From Candidatus Colicola equi (GTDB lineage: Bacteria; Bacteroidota; Bacteroidia; Bacteroidales; Paludibacteraceae): DNA of 52,304 bases. The position numbers and the translations under genes are program-made. Location: contig JAGHRV010000017.1 of the NCBI GenBank assembly GCA_018066175.1, forward strand, positions 1-52,304, written 5' to 3'. Numbering within the stretch: the first letter of the stretch is position 1; each line of letters starts with the position of its first letter. The notes beneath the pieces are model-generated. The model saw nothing but the letters and a program-made list of their open reading frames with translations, was not told where the DNA came from and ran no database searches. Below, piece by piece: positions 32,565-40,936 of the stretch.

Positions 32565-33100
32565 ATTTGTTCTGCTATTATTTGATCTGCCTCAGGAATG
32601 AATCCGGGAGCTTGTATAGTGTAGTCGGCTTGTAAATAGTAAGGTTCGCGGGCTTCTAATTGGGGCGTAATAAATTCTAACAGCTCGTCCCTGGTGCGCC
32701 CCTGTAGTACGGGACGAGTACTTAAATCAGTCAGCATAAGACGGCTAACCAAATCTTCTGCCGTCCACTGAATATAAACGGATGTGCCTAATTCATGCAG
32801 GCATTCCATATTATCGGCATAGCAAGGATAACCACCGCCGGTTGCATATACAACATGCGAGTATGGCGACATGTCGGCAATGTCTTCCAGCACATATTTC
32901 TCCTTTATCCGAAAGGCTTCAATGCCATATTCACGGATATAATCGCCCGGAGTCTTTCCATGAACGGCTAAGAAAGCGTCATCTAAGTCCACAAATCGCC
33001 ATCCGAGCGTGTCGGCTAAGTGTCGACCGACTGTCGACTTACCTGCGGCCATATAACCAATCAGGTATAGTGGACCTTCTATACGAATACCTTCCGCCAT
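32534..33100 (-). CDS. aroK: shikimate kinase
   Basis: This enzyme phosphorylates shikimate with ATP in the chorismate pathway. The 188-residue product has the Walker A G-Y-M-A-A-G-K-S-T (15-23), F-V-D-L-D-D with the shikimate-binding Asp, G-I-E-A-F-R-I-K-E, the Y-A-T-G-G-G substrate motif, and S-T-R-P-V-L in the lid region. Length is normal. It starts one base after the small secreted protein's stop and overlaps sufE by 31 nt. No other aromatic biosynthesis gene is adjacent. Confidence 0.95.
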   Translation of the reverse strand: MAEGIRIEGPLYLIGYMAAGKSTVGRHLADTLGWRFVDLDDAFLAVHGKTPGDYIREYGIEAFRIKEKYVLEDIADMSPYSHVVYATGGGYPCYADNMECLHELGTSVYIQWTAEDLVSRLMLTDLSTRPVLQGRTRDELLEFITPQLEAREPYYLQADYTIQAPGFIPEADQIIAEQICQLLKYKTK

Positions 33101-33101
33101 A

Positions 33102-33380
33102 TTACTTACCTTCCTCGTCTAACATCTGAGGTGTGTTATCTTTCCAACGCAGTTGCTCATCCTCAAAGTACGCTTCCGGAAAAACCCAATTGGGATTGGG
33201 ACTCGTAACCGTCTTAATCAGCACCCACTCCTTATTATTTATCGCGTACGTGCGCGCGATAGACGAACAAATAGGAGCACAAGCCGTGGTAATCACCACT
33301 GCCGTATCACCCACAATCATCGTATCACGCGTAATAGGAGTTACTGCCGTGACGGCTGCTAATAAGAGACTTTGAATCAT
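33102..33380 (-). CDS. small secreted protein of unknown function
   Basis: This 92-residue protein has a short hydrophobic N-terminus (M-I-Q-S-L-L-L-A-A-V-T-A-V). The rest is T-A-C-A-P-I-C-S-S (two closely spaced Cys), W-V-L-I-K-T-V, F-P-E-A-Y-F-E-D-E-Q-L-R-W-K-D-N-T-P. The C-A-P-I-C-S-S motif and the following pattern recall DUF3256-type Bacteroidales proteins but in a much shorter form; I hold this similarity loosely. The paired Cys could form a disulfide in the periplasm. It is a real gene by position: the start overlaps ispF by 4 nt (ATGA type), and the stop lies one base before the aroK start. Function unknown. Confidence 0.65.
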   Translation of the reverse strand: MIQSLLLAAVTAVTPITRDTMIVGDTAVVITTACAPICSSIARTYAINNKEWVLIKTVTSPNPNWVFPEAYFEDEQLRWKDNTPQMLDEEGK

Positions 33381-33847
33381 TGCAATAAAACAACGGCGTA
33401 TGCCGCTATACCTTCTTCACGTCCTACAAATCCAAGATGTTCCGTTGTGGTGGCTTTGACGCTCACTTGATGAACATCCACTCCCATCACATCGGCCAAA
33501 CAGGCACGCATGGGTTCAATATAAGCAGCTAACTTAGGTGCTTGCGCTGCAATCGTAATATCACAATTGCCTAACTCATATCCGGTCTCTCTAATCATCT
33601 CCATCACACGGCGCAATAGAATCTTAGAGTCTATCCCTTCGTATTCGTTGCCCTTTGTGTCAGGAAAATGATAACCGATATCACGCATCGCTGCGGCACC
33701 TAATATGGCATCGCATAACGCATGAATAGCCACGTCGGCATCTGAATGACCCAACAGACCTTTGCTATGGGGCACCTCAATCCCCCCTAACCACAGAGCG
33801 CGGTTAGGGGCAAATTGATGTACATCATATCCGAATCCGATTCGCAT
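33377..33847 (-). CDS. ispF: 2-C-methyl-D-erythritol 2,4-cyclodiphosphate synthase
   Basis: IspF forms the cyclodiphosphate intermediate of the methylerythritol phosphate route to isoprenoids. The 156-residue product has the metal ligands D8 and H10 in F-G-Y-D-V-H-Q-F and a further His in the G-L-L-G-H-S-D-A-D-V-A-I-H-A signature, plus the C-terminal V-S-V-K-A-T-T-T-E. Length is standard. It overlaps porV by one base and the next small gene by four. Other mep genes are not nearby. Confidence 0.97.
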   Translation of the reverse strand: MRIGFGYDVHQFAPNRALWLGGIEVPHSKGLLGHSDADVAIHALCDAILGAAAMRDIGYHFPDTKGNEYEGIDSKILLRRVMEMIRETGYELGNCDITIAAQAPKLAAYIEPMRACLADVMGVDVHQVSVKATTTEHLGFVGREEGIAAYAVVLLQ

Positions 33848-35079
33848 TATTTCTTGTTATTAACCAAGTCCTTGATGCCATACAGGTCGAAACCAAGCGT
33901 GAAACGCATCGTCTGATCCAATGGGTTCGAGCTGGCGGTTGCAATGCAATAAGCAAAGTCAAAGCGAACGATGGAGAGCTTGAAACCGGCACCAACCGTT
34001 ACATAACGACGGTTACCCTTCATCTTATCCTCGTGGCTGTAACCTAAACGACCAAAGAATTGACGGTTGTAGCTATACTCCAAACCAATACCCCAACGCA
34101 TCTCGTTGAACTCTTCCTTGGCTCCACCGGGGGCATCGCAGAAAGATTGCCACCATCCCTTAGGAGAAGAAACTTTGGTATATTCTTTATTATCTTCATC
34201 CCATCTATATGCATCATCACCTTCGCCTATGCCACTTGCGAACTTAGAATAAGTACTTGGCACCAACAGACGGCTGCACTCTACGCTGGCCATCAAGCGG
34301 TTGTAGTTATCAAACGGAATCTCGTAACTGGCACCAATACGCATCGTGGCAGGAATAAAATTCTGGGTGTCACCCTTGTCGTAGCTCATCTTACCACCAA
34401 GGTTAGCTACCGTGAAACCTAATGCAAAGTGACTTGTTCCCATCGGTAACTCAATCGGTTGACGATAGTACAACGAGATGTCTGCTGCAAACGTCCAAGC
34501 CGGGTACCTCTCTTTCGACTCAAAATCTGCCGATTGGTTGATACCGTTGTTCAAGTCCGAGTACATAAAGCGCAACGTAGCAGCCATAGATACATAATCA
34601 TGTAACTTACGCGAATAAGCAATGTCTAATGCCCACTCATTTGGTTTGGCTTCTGCAAAATTAGCATAATCACTATTGAATATGTCTTGATTTCCGTATG
34701 AACTAGGAATCAAGACTACTTTACCCATCGAGAAATAGGTGAACGATGCCGAAATAGCCTGCTTGTCATCAAAACGATAGAAACCGGTCAAATAAGCCAG
34801 GTCAATGTCACCAACTAATTTGCGCAACCATGGCGTGTAACTGGCACTAATACCTCCGCGTTCGTCAATAAAAGCATACTTGGCGGCATTCCAATACTGT
34901 GAGTTCATGTCAGGAGTGGTGGCTGCACCAATGTCACCCATACCGGCAGCGTGGGCGTCCGGAGCAATCGTCAGCGACGGCATTGCCGTGATAATTGGGT
35001 TGGGATTGTGAAGCGTGTAAGCCATTGCATTAATCGAAATGGCTACAAGAGCCGCAAGGCTCAAAATAGTTTTTTTCAT
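33847..35079 (-). CDS. porV: PorV/LptO-type outer-membrane protein of type IX secretion
   Basis: PorV is a FadL-like outer-membrane barrel that carries T9SS cargo from the translocon to the PorU attachment complex. This 410-residue protein has a signal peptide (1-20) and the family start A-M-P-S-L-T-I-A-P-D-A-H-A-A-G-M-G-D-I-G-A-A-T. The pattern of alternating amphipathic strands ends with M-R-F-T-L-G-F-D-L-Y-G. Length and sequence fit PorV rather than PorP or PorQ. It follows porU after 107 nt, the usual order in Bacteroidales, and overlaps ispF by one base. Partner sov, porL and porM genes are not in view. Confidence 0.93.
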   Translation of the reverse strand: MKKTILSLAALVAISINAMAYTLHNPNPIITAMPSLTIAPDAHAAGMGDIGAATTPDMNSQYWNAAKYAFIDERGGISASYTPWLRKLVGDIDLAYLTGFYRFDDKQAISASFTYFSMGKVVLIPSSYGNQDIFNSDYANFAEAKPNEWALDIAYSRKLHDYVSMAATLRFMYSDLNNGINQSADFESKERYPAWTFAADISLYYRQPIELPMGTSHFALGFTVANLGGKMSYDKGDTQNFIPATMRIGASYEIPFDNYNRLMASVECSRLLVPSTYSKFASGIGEGDDAYRWDEDNKEYTKVSSPKGWWQSFCDAPGGAKEEFNEMRWGIGLEYSYNRQFFGRLGYSHEDKMKGNRRYVTVGAGFKLSIVRFDFAYCIATASSNPLDQTMRFTLGFDLYGIKDLVNNKK

Positions 35080-35186
35080 AATGTTGTTTGTTTAACTGTT
35101 AATATTTTTGTTTGTTTTAAATGTTCTGTTGTAGCATTTGCTAAAAGTTCATTTTAGATTTGTTTCATAGGCAACAATGGGTGATT

Positions 35187-38100
35187 TTAATACACCATGA
35201 GTTTCCCGCTATGTTGGGAAGACACTTGGAATAGAGTTCGTATTGTAAATTGATAAATATATAAGCCTGTTGGTAATCCTACCGATGACATATCTACATC
35301 CAAGTAGGAATCATTCAACTCTCCCGAGATAGATTTGAGTTTTTGTCCGCTTAGGTTATAGAACGTTATATCTACATACACTTGCTCGTCCGGCCGGTCG
35401 TTCATTAGGCAGAAACGCACCGTTCCTCCCTGTGCTACCGGGTTAGGATAAACAGCCAGCGAATAGACTTGCGGTGCTAAACCGGACTGAACGGTAAAGC
35501 GTAATGTTGCCGTAGAGGCATTATTGAGCATGTCCCATGCACGGAAACTGAGGAAGTGACTGCCGTCCGATAAGGTAGGCAGGATATAATCTATCGTACC
35601 GGTCGTGAAGGTATCCTTCGCTGTGTAGTAATCATTAAGGATATAAGTTTGTTTATTGTTATTATCCAAGGTCAATAATAAATCATGTCCGATACCCGAA
35701 CCAACGGCATTGATACCATTCTCATCCGATAGGTTGGCAAAGAAATGTGGATTAGAGCCCGTTACACCACCATCTCTAAAGAGCGGCGTATTCAAATACA
35801 ACTCAATATCCGGACCTTGCTTGTCTTCTACTTTCCATGGGGAAGAACCACCTACTACAAACTGCTCATTATAACCAATGGCTTCAGCCATAGTATCATT
35901 CACTAACCCTTGAGCATACAATACCAATCTACCTAATCCAAAGTTATAGTGGATATCCTTGGGTACGCGGAAGGTGCAACTGAACGCTCCATTCTCTACA
36001 TTGGCATCACCTACATACAACTTATTGGGATAGGTTTTGAACTTAACGAATTGCTTCTTTTCAGGATTGGGTTCATCGTTATCGCGGGTAGTCAGTTCTT
36101 GCATCTTATCATACAATGTAATGGTCATCTTACCATTCATACGAACCGTATCGTTCCCTTCACCATTCGTCTTAGTTATGTAGCCGCGTAAGGTAATCAA
36201 ATCCATAGCATGAATTGTATCCGGCAACTCCGAGGTCACGATCTTATAATCTGTCGGATAACTAATACGCAGGGATGGATCGCCTAATAGCACAAAGGCC
36301 ATCTTGTTGCGCGAATAACCGGTAGCGTTCTTGGCCAATCGTGTTACATCACCCAAGGTGAGCGTGTGCTGACCTTCGCTATTATGTGTAAACAGGTACT
36401 GCGCAAAGTTCTGATTGATCAGTTTATTCTCCGAGGCATACACCGTTCTATCGGCCGAGAAGACGGCAATTGCACCACCATGTGGATTCATAACGGCTTC
36501 TTCTGCCGAAGAGGTATGCACTTGGTCAAAGTGCGCAAAGTTACAGGTCGCCAATGCCCATACACCTTGATTGGCATTCGTCATCTGCTGCACGTTCTTA
36601 ATGGTTAAGAACATCTCCGAACAGATATTATTGGCAGAGCCGTGACCTGAATAATCCATAAAGAGCACACCCTTTTGCAGACTATTGGTGAACTGATTAT
36701 AAGCAACAGGATAACTCTCCCCGGATGCTGATGATTCTTGCACGTACGAATCCAGATAAATCTTATTGACAATAAAATTAGGATTATTCAGTCTCACTAC
36801 TTCGGCGGCAGCCTCCGATACGCGTGTATGCAAACCATGGTCGTCATCATCCGCCAACCAGCAGGTTTGTTGTCTCCAGTTACCTACATTCTTATTTTCT
36901 AAGTAAGTAATCAGTTTGTTTACTACACCATCAGCCTCGTCTTGCGAGTTAATCGGCAATCGACCTACGCCAATCTCCATTGTGCCACGCTCGTCTTTCC
37001 ATGATGAACCGGATAGACCATCGTTATCGTCCATAAAACCAAAGTAATCATCGGTCGCATAGGCTTGAGTCTCTTCGGTGGAGTTAAGGGCTTGGTACGT
37101 CAGCACGCGCGTTGCCGGAGTGGACGCTAATATATTTCGGTTATCAAACGTGCCATCACCAAACAACAATAAAGTCTGCGGCTGTTGGTCTGTTCCCTTG
37201 AACTGATCATACATGCTCTTCATCATCCATCGGATAGCCGAAGCATCCGGTGTACCACTGGAGTACTCATTAAAGACTTCCTCCGTGGAAACAGCCATCC
37301 ACTTATGCCGCGAATCAGCCTGTTCATGTGCCTGAGCTAAGTTATGAGCAGCATACATAAACTCCTCCGGTGCTACAATCACGTGATGAATGCCTTGCAG
37401 GTTCTTATGCAGGTTCTGCGGCACAACTACTCCGCGTGATGACGGACTCTTCCAACCGCTATGAGCATTAGTCTGCACAGCAGCGTATGTCTGAATAGTC
37501 AAATTATCGCCCATCCAGCAGAGCGTATCGCCCTCCCACCACGTCGGTGTAAGACGGATATGAAGCGGATCGGTGATGTTCCAAATCTGCGTGCCGGCAT
37601 CTGCCCCGGATAGATGGTAGCAGGATGGCTCGCTAGCATACAGGTTATCCGTATTGCGAATAAATAGGTAATTGTCCTCTATAATCAGTTTGCATGGCAC
37701 CTGCATCTCAATATAATTCAAGTATGCTAATGCCGAGGCATCGCTATTGGAATAGGTTACTTTAACCGATAAGTCTGACTGCGACGCTAAAGCCGAGGAC
37801 ATCGTGATAATACCTGTATTGGCTCTAGTGTAGAAGTCACTGGCCGGAATAGCCATGATATAGGTGGAACGACTTTGACCCGCTATCGTAGCAGTCATCG
37901 TTGTAGCCTCGTTACTGGTGGCCGCTGCATCTACGCGACATACCAACGGCATCGTATCTATTGGGTAACTATAGTAGAATGGAATGGTGATAGATGGTTT
38001 CTTATTGTTCAGTACTTCTCCGTACCATTCGCGACCGCCTCCTTCCAAACCCTTAACGTCAATCAAATTGCGTTGATCCAATTCATGCAACTGCAGGTCC

Positions 38101-38597
38101 GTATAAGAATAAACATCGATATGTTCCGTAGATGCATCAATAAGTGTGTCTGCCGGCATCGTTAAGGCCTCACCGGTGTCGTCGCTCAGGAAATAGCAAC
38201 CATAGTCGGCATAGCAGTTGCGCGTGTGGGTGAAACGAGAACCGCTCCACTCCCAACCTACAGGACCTTGGGCATAGAATAGAATATAGTCGCCCGATGA
38301 GAACACACTATCCGCACCCGTATGCATATACAAAGGTATCTGAGGTACGTCATCAGGATGAGGTAGCGTGAAGTCTTGCTTAATCAGATTGCCTCCGTAT
38401 CCGAATAAACGCACTTTGTCCGGTTGTAGTCCCATATTTCGCAATTGGTCGTAGGTAAGGCGATAAATACCGGTCTCGGTCACTTGAATCTTAACAAAAT
38501 GACCATTGGCCAACACCGATTCGCTCACGTACTCATGAGCGGCTACCGTCAACGTGCATAAGAGACATAGAATCAATATGGTAATATGTTTTCTCAT
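35187..38597 (-). CDS. porU: type IX secretion sortase PorU (C25 gingipain-like peptidase)
   Basis: PorU removes the C-terminal signal of type IX cargo at the cell surface and links the protein to A-LPS. The 1136-residue product has a signal peptide (1-19), an N-terminal beta region, and a C25 peptidase domain with H652 in D-Y-S-G-H-G-S and C685 in A-L-A-T-C-N-F as the catalytic dyad. Further beta domains follow, then a canonical type IX C-terminal domain from about 1045 (A-V-Y-P-N-P-V-A, then L-P-T-G-L-Y-I-Y-Q-F). Its own domain is of the long classical type, in contrast to the short tails on the amylases and nucleases. Its start overlaps the stop of the FAH-like gene by 4 nt. Confidence 0.93.
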   Translation of the reverse strand: MRKHITILILCLLCTLTVAAHEYVSESVLANGHFVKIQVTETGIYRLTYDQLRNMGLQPDKVRLFGYGGNLIKQDFTLPHPDDVPQIPLYMHTGADSVFSSGDYILFYAQGPVGWEWSGSRFTHTRNCYADYGCYFLSDDTGEALTMPADTLIDASTEHIDVYSYTDLQLHELDQRNLIDVKGLEGGGREWYGEVLNNKKPSITIPFYYSYPIDTMPLVCRVDAAATSNEATTMTATIAGQSRSTYIMAIPASDFYTRANTGIITMSSALASQSDLSVKVTYSNSDASALAYLNYIEMQVPCKLIIEDNYLFIRNTDNLYASEPSCYHLSGADAGTQIWNITDPLHIRLTPTWWEGDTLCWMGDNLTIQTYAAVQTNAHSGWKSPSSRGVVVPQNLHKNLQGIHHVIVAPEEFMYAAHNLAQAHEQADSRHKWMAVSTEEVFNEYSSGTPDASAIRWMMKSMYDQFKGTDQQPQTLLLFGDGTFDNRNILASTPATRVLTYQALNSTEETQAYATDDYFGFMDDNDGLSGSSWKDERGTMEIGVGRLPINSQDEADGVVNKLITYLENKNVGNWRQQTCWLADDDDHGLHTRVSEAAAEVVRLNNPNFIVNKIYLDSYVQESSASGESYPVAYNQFTNSLQKGVLFMDYSGHGSANNICSEMFLTIKNVQQMTNANQGVWALATCNFAHFDQVHTSSAEEAVMNPHGGAIAVFSADRTVYASENKLINQNFAQYLFTHNSEGQHTLTLGDVTRLAKNATGYSRNKMAFVLLGDPSLRISYPTDYKIVTSELPDTIHAMDLITLRGYITKTNGEGNDTVRMNGKMTITLYDKMQELTTRDNDEPNPEKKQFVKFKTYPNKLYVGDANVENGAFSCTFRVPKDIHYNFGLGRLVLYAQGLVNDTMAEAIGYNEQFVVGGSSPWKVEDKQGPDIELYLNTPLFRDGGVTGSNPHFFANLSDENGINAVGSGIGHDLLLTLDNNNKQTYILNDYYTAKDTFTTGTIDYILPTLSDGSHFLSFRAWDMLNNASTATLRFTVQSGLAPQVYSLAVYPNPVAQGGTVRFCLMNDRPDEQVYVDITFYNLSGQKLKSISGELNDSYLDVDMSSVGLPTGLYIYQFTIRTLFQVSSQHSGKLMVY

Positions 38598-39073
38598 TTG
38601 ATCTTGCAGTATAAGTGTTCTTGTTCAATAGTTTGATTCTCGTGAAGTGGTTCAGCCTCTACCTTAGCATCTATATAGATATAGTCCCCCATCCGCAGCG
38701 TTACAATATGACTAATCTGCTCAATGGCTTGTGCTATTTGCTCTTGCTCCTGCTCGGTTAAGGTCTCTACCTGTTGCCATTCACCCACACACAGTGCGTT
38801 ATCAAAAGCGGTGGCTCGGGCGTACTCTTTCTCCATCCAATCATTAGCAATAAAGTCCAGACCGGGTGCGTATGCATCGTAGTATCGTGCTGCAAAGCGG
38901 GATTCAATGCACTTGCCTAAACGACTGATACGAATAACGGTGCATGGGATGTAACGCATATCATCCGACCAATCCGGCAGGAAGAAAGGCTTGCGCTGAT
39001 TGAGCAAGGATGCGTCGCACTTCATCGTGTATCGATGCGCTCCGTTGTAATATGTCAGTCCGATAATCTTCAT
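38594..39073 (-). CDS. shortened fumarylacetoacetate hydrolase (FAH)-like protein
   Basis: This 159-residue protein aligns along its length with Bacteroidota FAH-family proteins (normally about 200-210 residues): D-A-S-L-L-N-Q-R-K-P-F-F-L-P-D, then V-I-R-I-S-R-L-G-K, A-A-R-Y-Y-D, G-L-D-F-I-A-N-D, A-F-D-N-A-L-C-V-G-E-W, and a final V-T-L-R-M-G-D-Y-I-Y-I-D ... Y-C-K-I-K. The Glu pair that binds metal in active members (H-Y-E-x-E-V-V) is replaced by R-Y-I-P-C-T-V, and about 45 central residues are missing. It is therefore probably not an active hydrolase. It sits between der and porU with overlaps of 1 and 4 nt, so it is maintained in the operon. Identification rests on remembered family patterns. 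Confidence 0.65.
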   Translation of the reverse strand: MKIIGLTYYNGAHRYTMKCDASLLNQRKPFFLPDWSDDMRYIPCTVIRISRLGKCIESRFAARYYDAYAPGLDFIANDWMEKEYARATAFDNALCVGEWQQVETLTEQEQEQIAQAIEQISHIVTLRMGDYIYIDAKVEAEPLHENQTIEQEHLYCKIK

Positions 39074-40386
39074 TATTTAGCACGAATGAAAATCTGAATA
39101 GGTGTGCCCAAGAAGTTCCACCATTCGCGCATCTTGTTCTCCAAGAAACGACGATAAGGTTCTTTTACATACTGTGGCAAGTTAGCAAAGAATACAAACG
39201 TTGGCACTTGCGTATTGGGTAACTGTGTGCAATACTTAATCTTGATGTACTTACCTTTGGTGGCTGGTGGTGGATAGTTCTCGATGAGAGGCAAGAACTT
39301 ATCGTTCAGTTGGGCTGTAGCCACCTTGCGTTGCTTGTTCTCATAAACATCCAAAGCCGTCTCCATCACTTTGAAGATACGTTGCTTGGTTAAGGCCGAG
39401 CAGAAGATGATGGGGAAGTCTGTGAACGGAGCTACACGCTCGCGGATAGCACCCTCAAACTCCTTAATAGCCGCATTGGATTTATCTTCTACCAAATCCC
39501 ATTTATTTACACATACCACCAAGCCTTTCTTGTTCTTTTGAATGAGCGAGTAGATATTCAGATCCTGCGACTCAATACCACGCGTGGCATCAATCATCAA
39601 TATACATACATCGGAATTCTCAATGGCACGGATGGAACGAACTACCGAGTAGTATTCTAAGTCTTCATTCACCTTGGCTTTCTTGCGGATTCCTGCTGTA
39701 TCTACCAGGTAGAAGTCCTTGCCAAACTTATTATACCGCGTGTATATGCTATCGCGTGTCGTTCCGGGTATGTTGGTAACTATCGTGCGGTCCTCTCCGA
39801 TGAAAGCATTTAGGATGGAAGACTTACCGGCATTAGGACGACCTACAATAGCGAAACGTGGCAGTTCTTCAAACGCCTCATCCGTATCGTCTTTCTTGAA
39901 CCGTGAGCATATCTCATCCAGCAAGTCACCCGTACCTAAACCATTCTCAGCGGAAACGATATAGGGCTCGCCCAATCCTAATTTATAGAATTCCGGAGCG
40001 CCATATTGGTTCTCAAAAGTATCTACTTTATTCACCGCTAATACGCACTCTTTCTTGGATTGACGCAATAAGTGTGCCACTTCCATATCAAACTGCGTTA
40101 CACCTTCGTTGACATCTACCAATAGCAACACAACATCGGCTTCCTTGATGGCCATATCCACTTGGCGGTTAATCTCGGACTCAAACGTATCATCCGAGTT
40201 AACTACCCATCCTCCGGTATCAATTACGGAGAACTCCCTGCCGCACCATTCGCACTTGCCATACTGACGATCACGAGTAGTGCCGGCTTCGTTCATCACA
40301 ATCGCACGACGCGTTTGGGTGAGACGGTTAAAGAGGGTGGACTTGCCTACATTAGGCCTTCCCACAATTGCAAGTATGTTCGCCAT
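39073..40386 (-). CDS. der: GTPase Der (EngA), ribosome assembly
   Basis: Der is an essential double GTPase for 50S subunit maturation. From the ATG at 40386 ([17 protein letters not shown]) it has 437 residues. An ATG 16 codons earlier exists, but the chosen start gives the family's normal N-terminus. G domain 1 has [13 protein letters not shown] and N-K-V-D; G domain 2 has [15 protein letters not shown] and N-K-W-D. The C-terminal KH-like domain ends with [11 protein letters not shown]. The start codon lies 35 nt inside the 3' end of slyD, a large overlap, and the stop overlaps the FAH-like gene by one base. Confidence 0.96.
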   Translation of the reverse strand: MANILAIVGRPNVGKSTLFNRLTQTRRAIVMNEAGTTRDRQYGKCEWCGREFSVIDTGGWVVNSDDTFESEINRQVDMAIKEADVVLLLVDVNEGVTQFDMEVAHLLRQSKKECVLAVNKVDTFENQYGAPEFYKLGLGEPYIVSAENGLGTGDLLDEICSRFKKDDTDEAFEELPRFAIVGRPNAGKSSILNAFIGEDRTIVTNIPGTTRDSIYTRYNKFGKDFYLVDTAGIRKKAKVNEDLEYYSVVRSIRAIENSDVCILMIDATRGIESQDLNIYSLIQKNKKGLVVCVNKWDLVEDKSNAAIKEFEGAIRERVAPFTDFPIIFCSALTKQRIFKVMETALDVYENKQRKVATAQLNDKFLPLIENYPPPATKGKYIKIKYCTQLPNTQVPTFVFFANLPQYVKEPYRRFLENKMREWWNFLGTPIQIFIRAK

Positions 40387-40936
40387 TACATTTTTCGTTA
40401 TTACAATCGTTACACTTTCCGTGACATTTACCACAATGATGTGGATGACGAATCAAATCCAGTTCGGCTGGTGTCACATCTCTGACTTCTAGTATCTTAC
40501 CTACAAAGTGCAGGTTCTCTCCGGCCAATGGATGATTCAAATCAATGGTCACTTTATCCTCGGTTATCTCGCATATCTGCGCATTCACTATCTGTCCGTC
40601 GGCTGTGTTCATTGGCACGATATTGCCCACAAACACACGCTCTTCATCAAACTCACCATCTCCGTTAAAGAACATCGACTTAGGCAACTCCATTACACCA
40701 TCCGTGTCATATTCGCCATAGGCATCCTTGCAGGCGATGCGGAAATCAAATTCCTCACCGGCTTTTCTGCCTGCCATTGCTTCTTCAAACTTAGGCAACA
40801 TCATTCCTTCGCCTTGACAATACGTGAGCGGATGTTGCTCCGTTGCACGCTCCATCAACTCTTCTTGATTCTGTTTAGCACCATCTACATATAAATCATA
40901 GGTGCATGTCACTACTTTTTGATTTGTTACCACCAT
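40352..40936 (-). CDS. slyD: SlyD-type FKBP peptidyl-prolyl isomerase with Cys/His-rich tail
   Basis: This 194-residue cytoplasmic protein-folding helper has an FKBP domain split by an IF insertion: [31 protein letters not shown], then [13 protein letters not shown], the hallmark of SlyD. Residues about 162-194 hold a tail with four His and seven Cys ([12 protein letters not shown] ... C-N-C-G-K-A), a metal-binding region comparable to the Ni/Zn tail of E. coli SlyD. It overlaps lptD by 10 nt at its start and der by 35 nt at its end. Confidence 0.93.
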   Translation of the reverse strand: MVVTNQKVVTCTYDLYVDGAKQNQEELMERATEQHPLTYCQGEGMMLPKFEEAMAGRKAGEEFDFRIACKDAYGEYDTDGVMELPKSMFFNGDGEFDEERVFVGNIVPMNTADGQIVNAQICEITEDKVTIDLNHPLAGENLHFVGKILEVRDVTPAELDLIRHPHHCGKCHGKCNDCNNEKCNGEHTCNCGKA

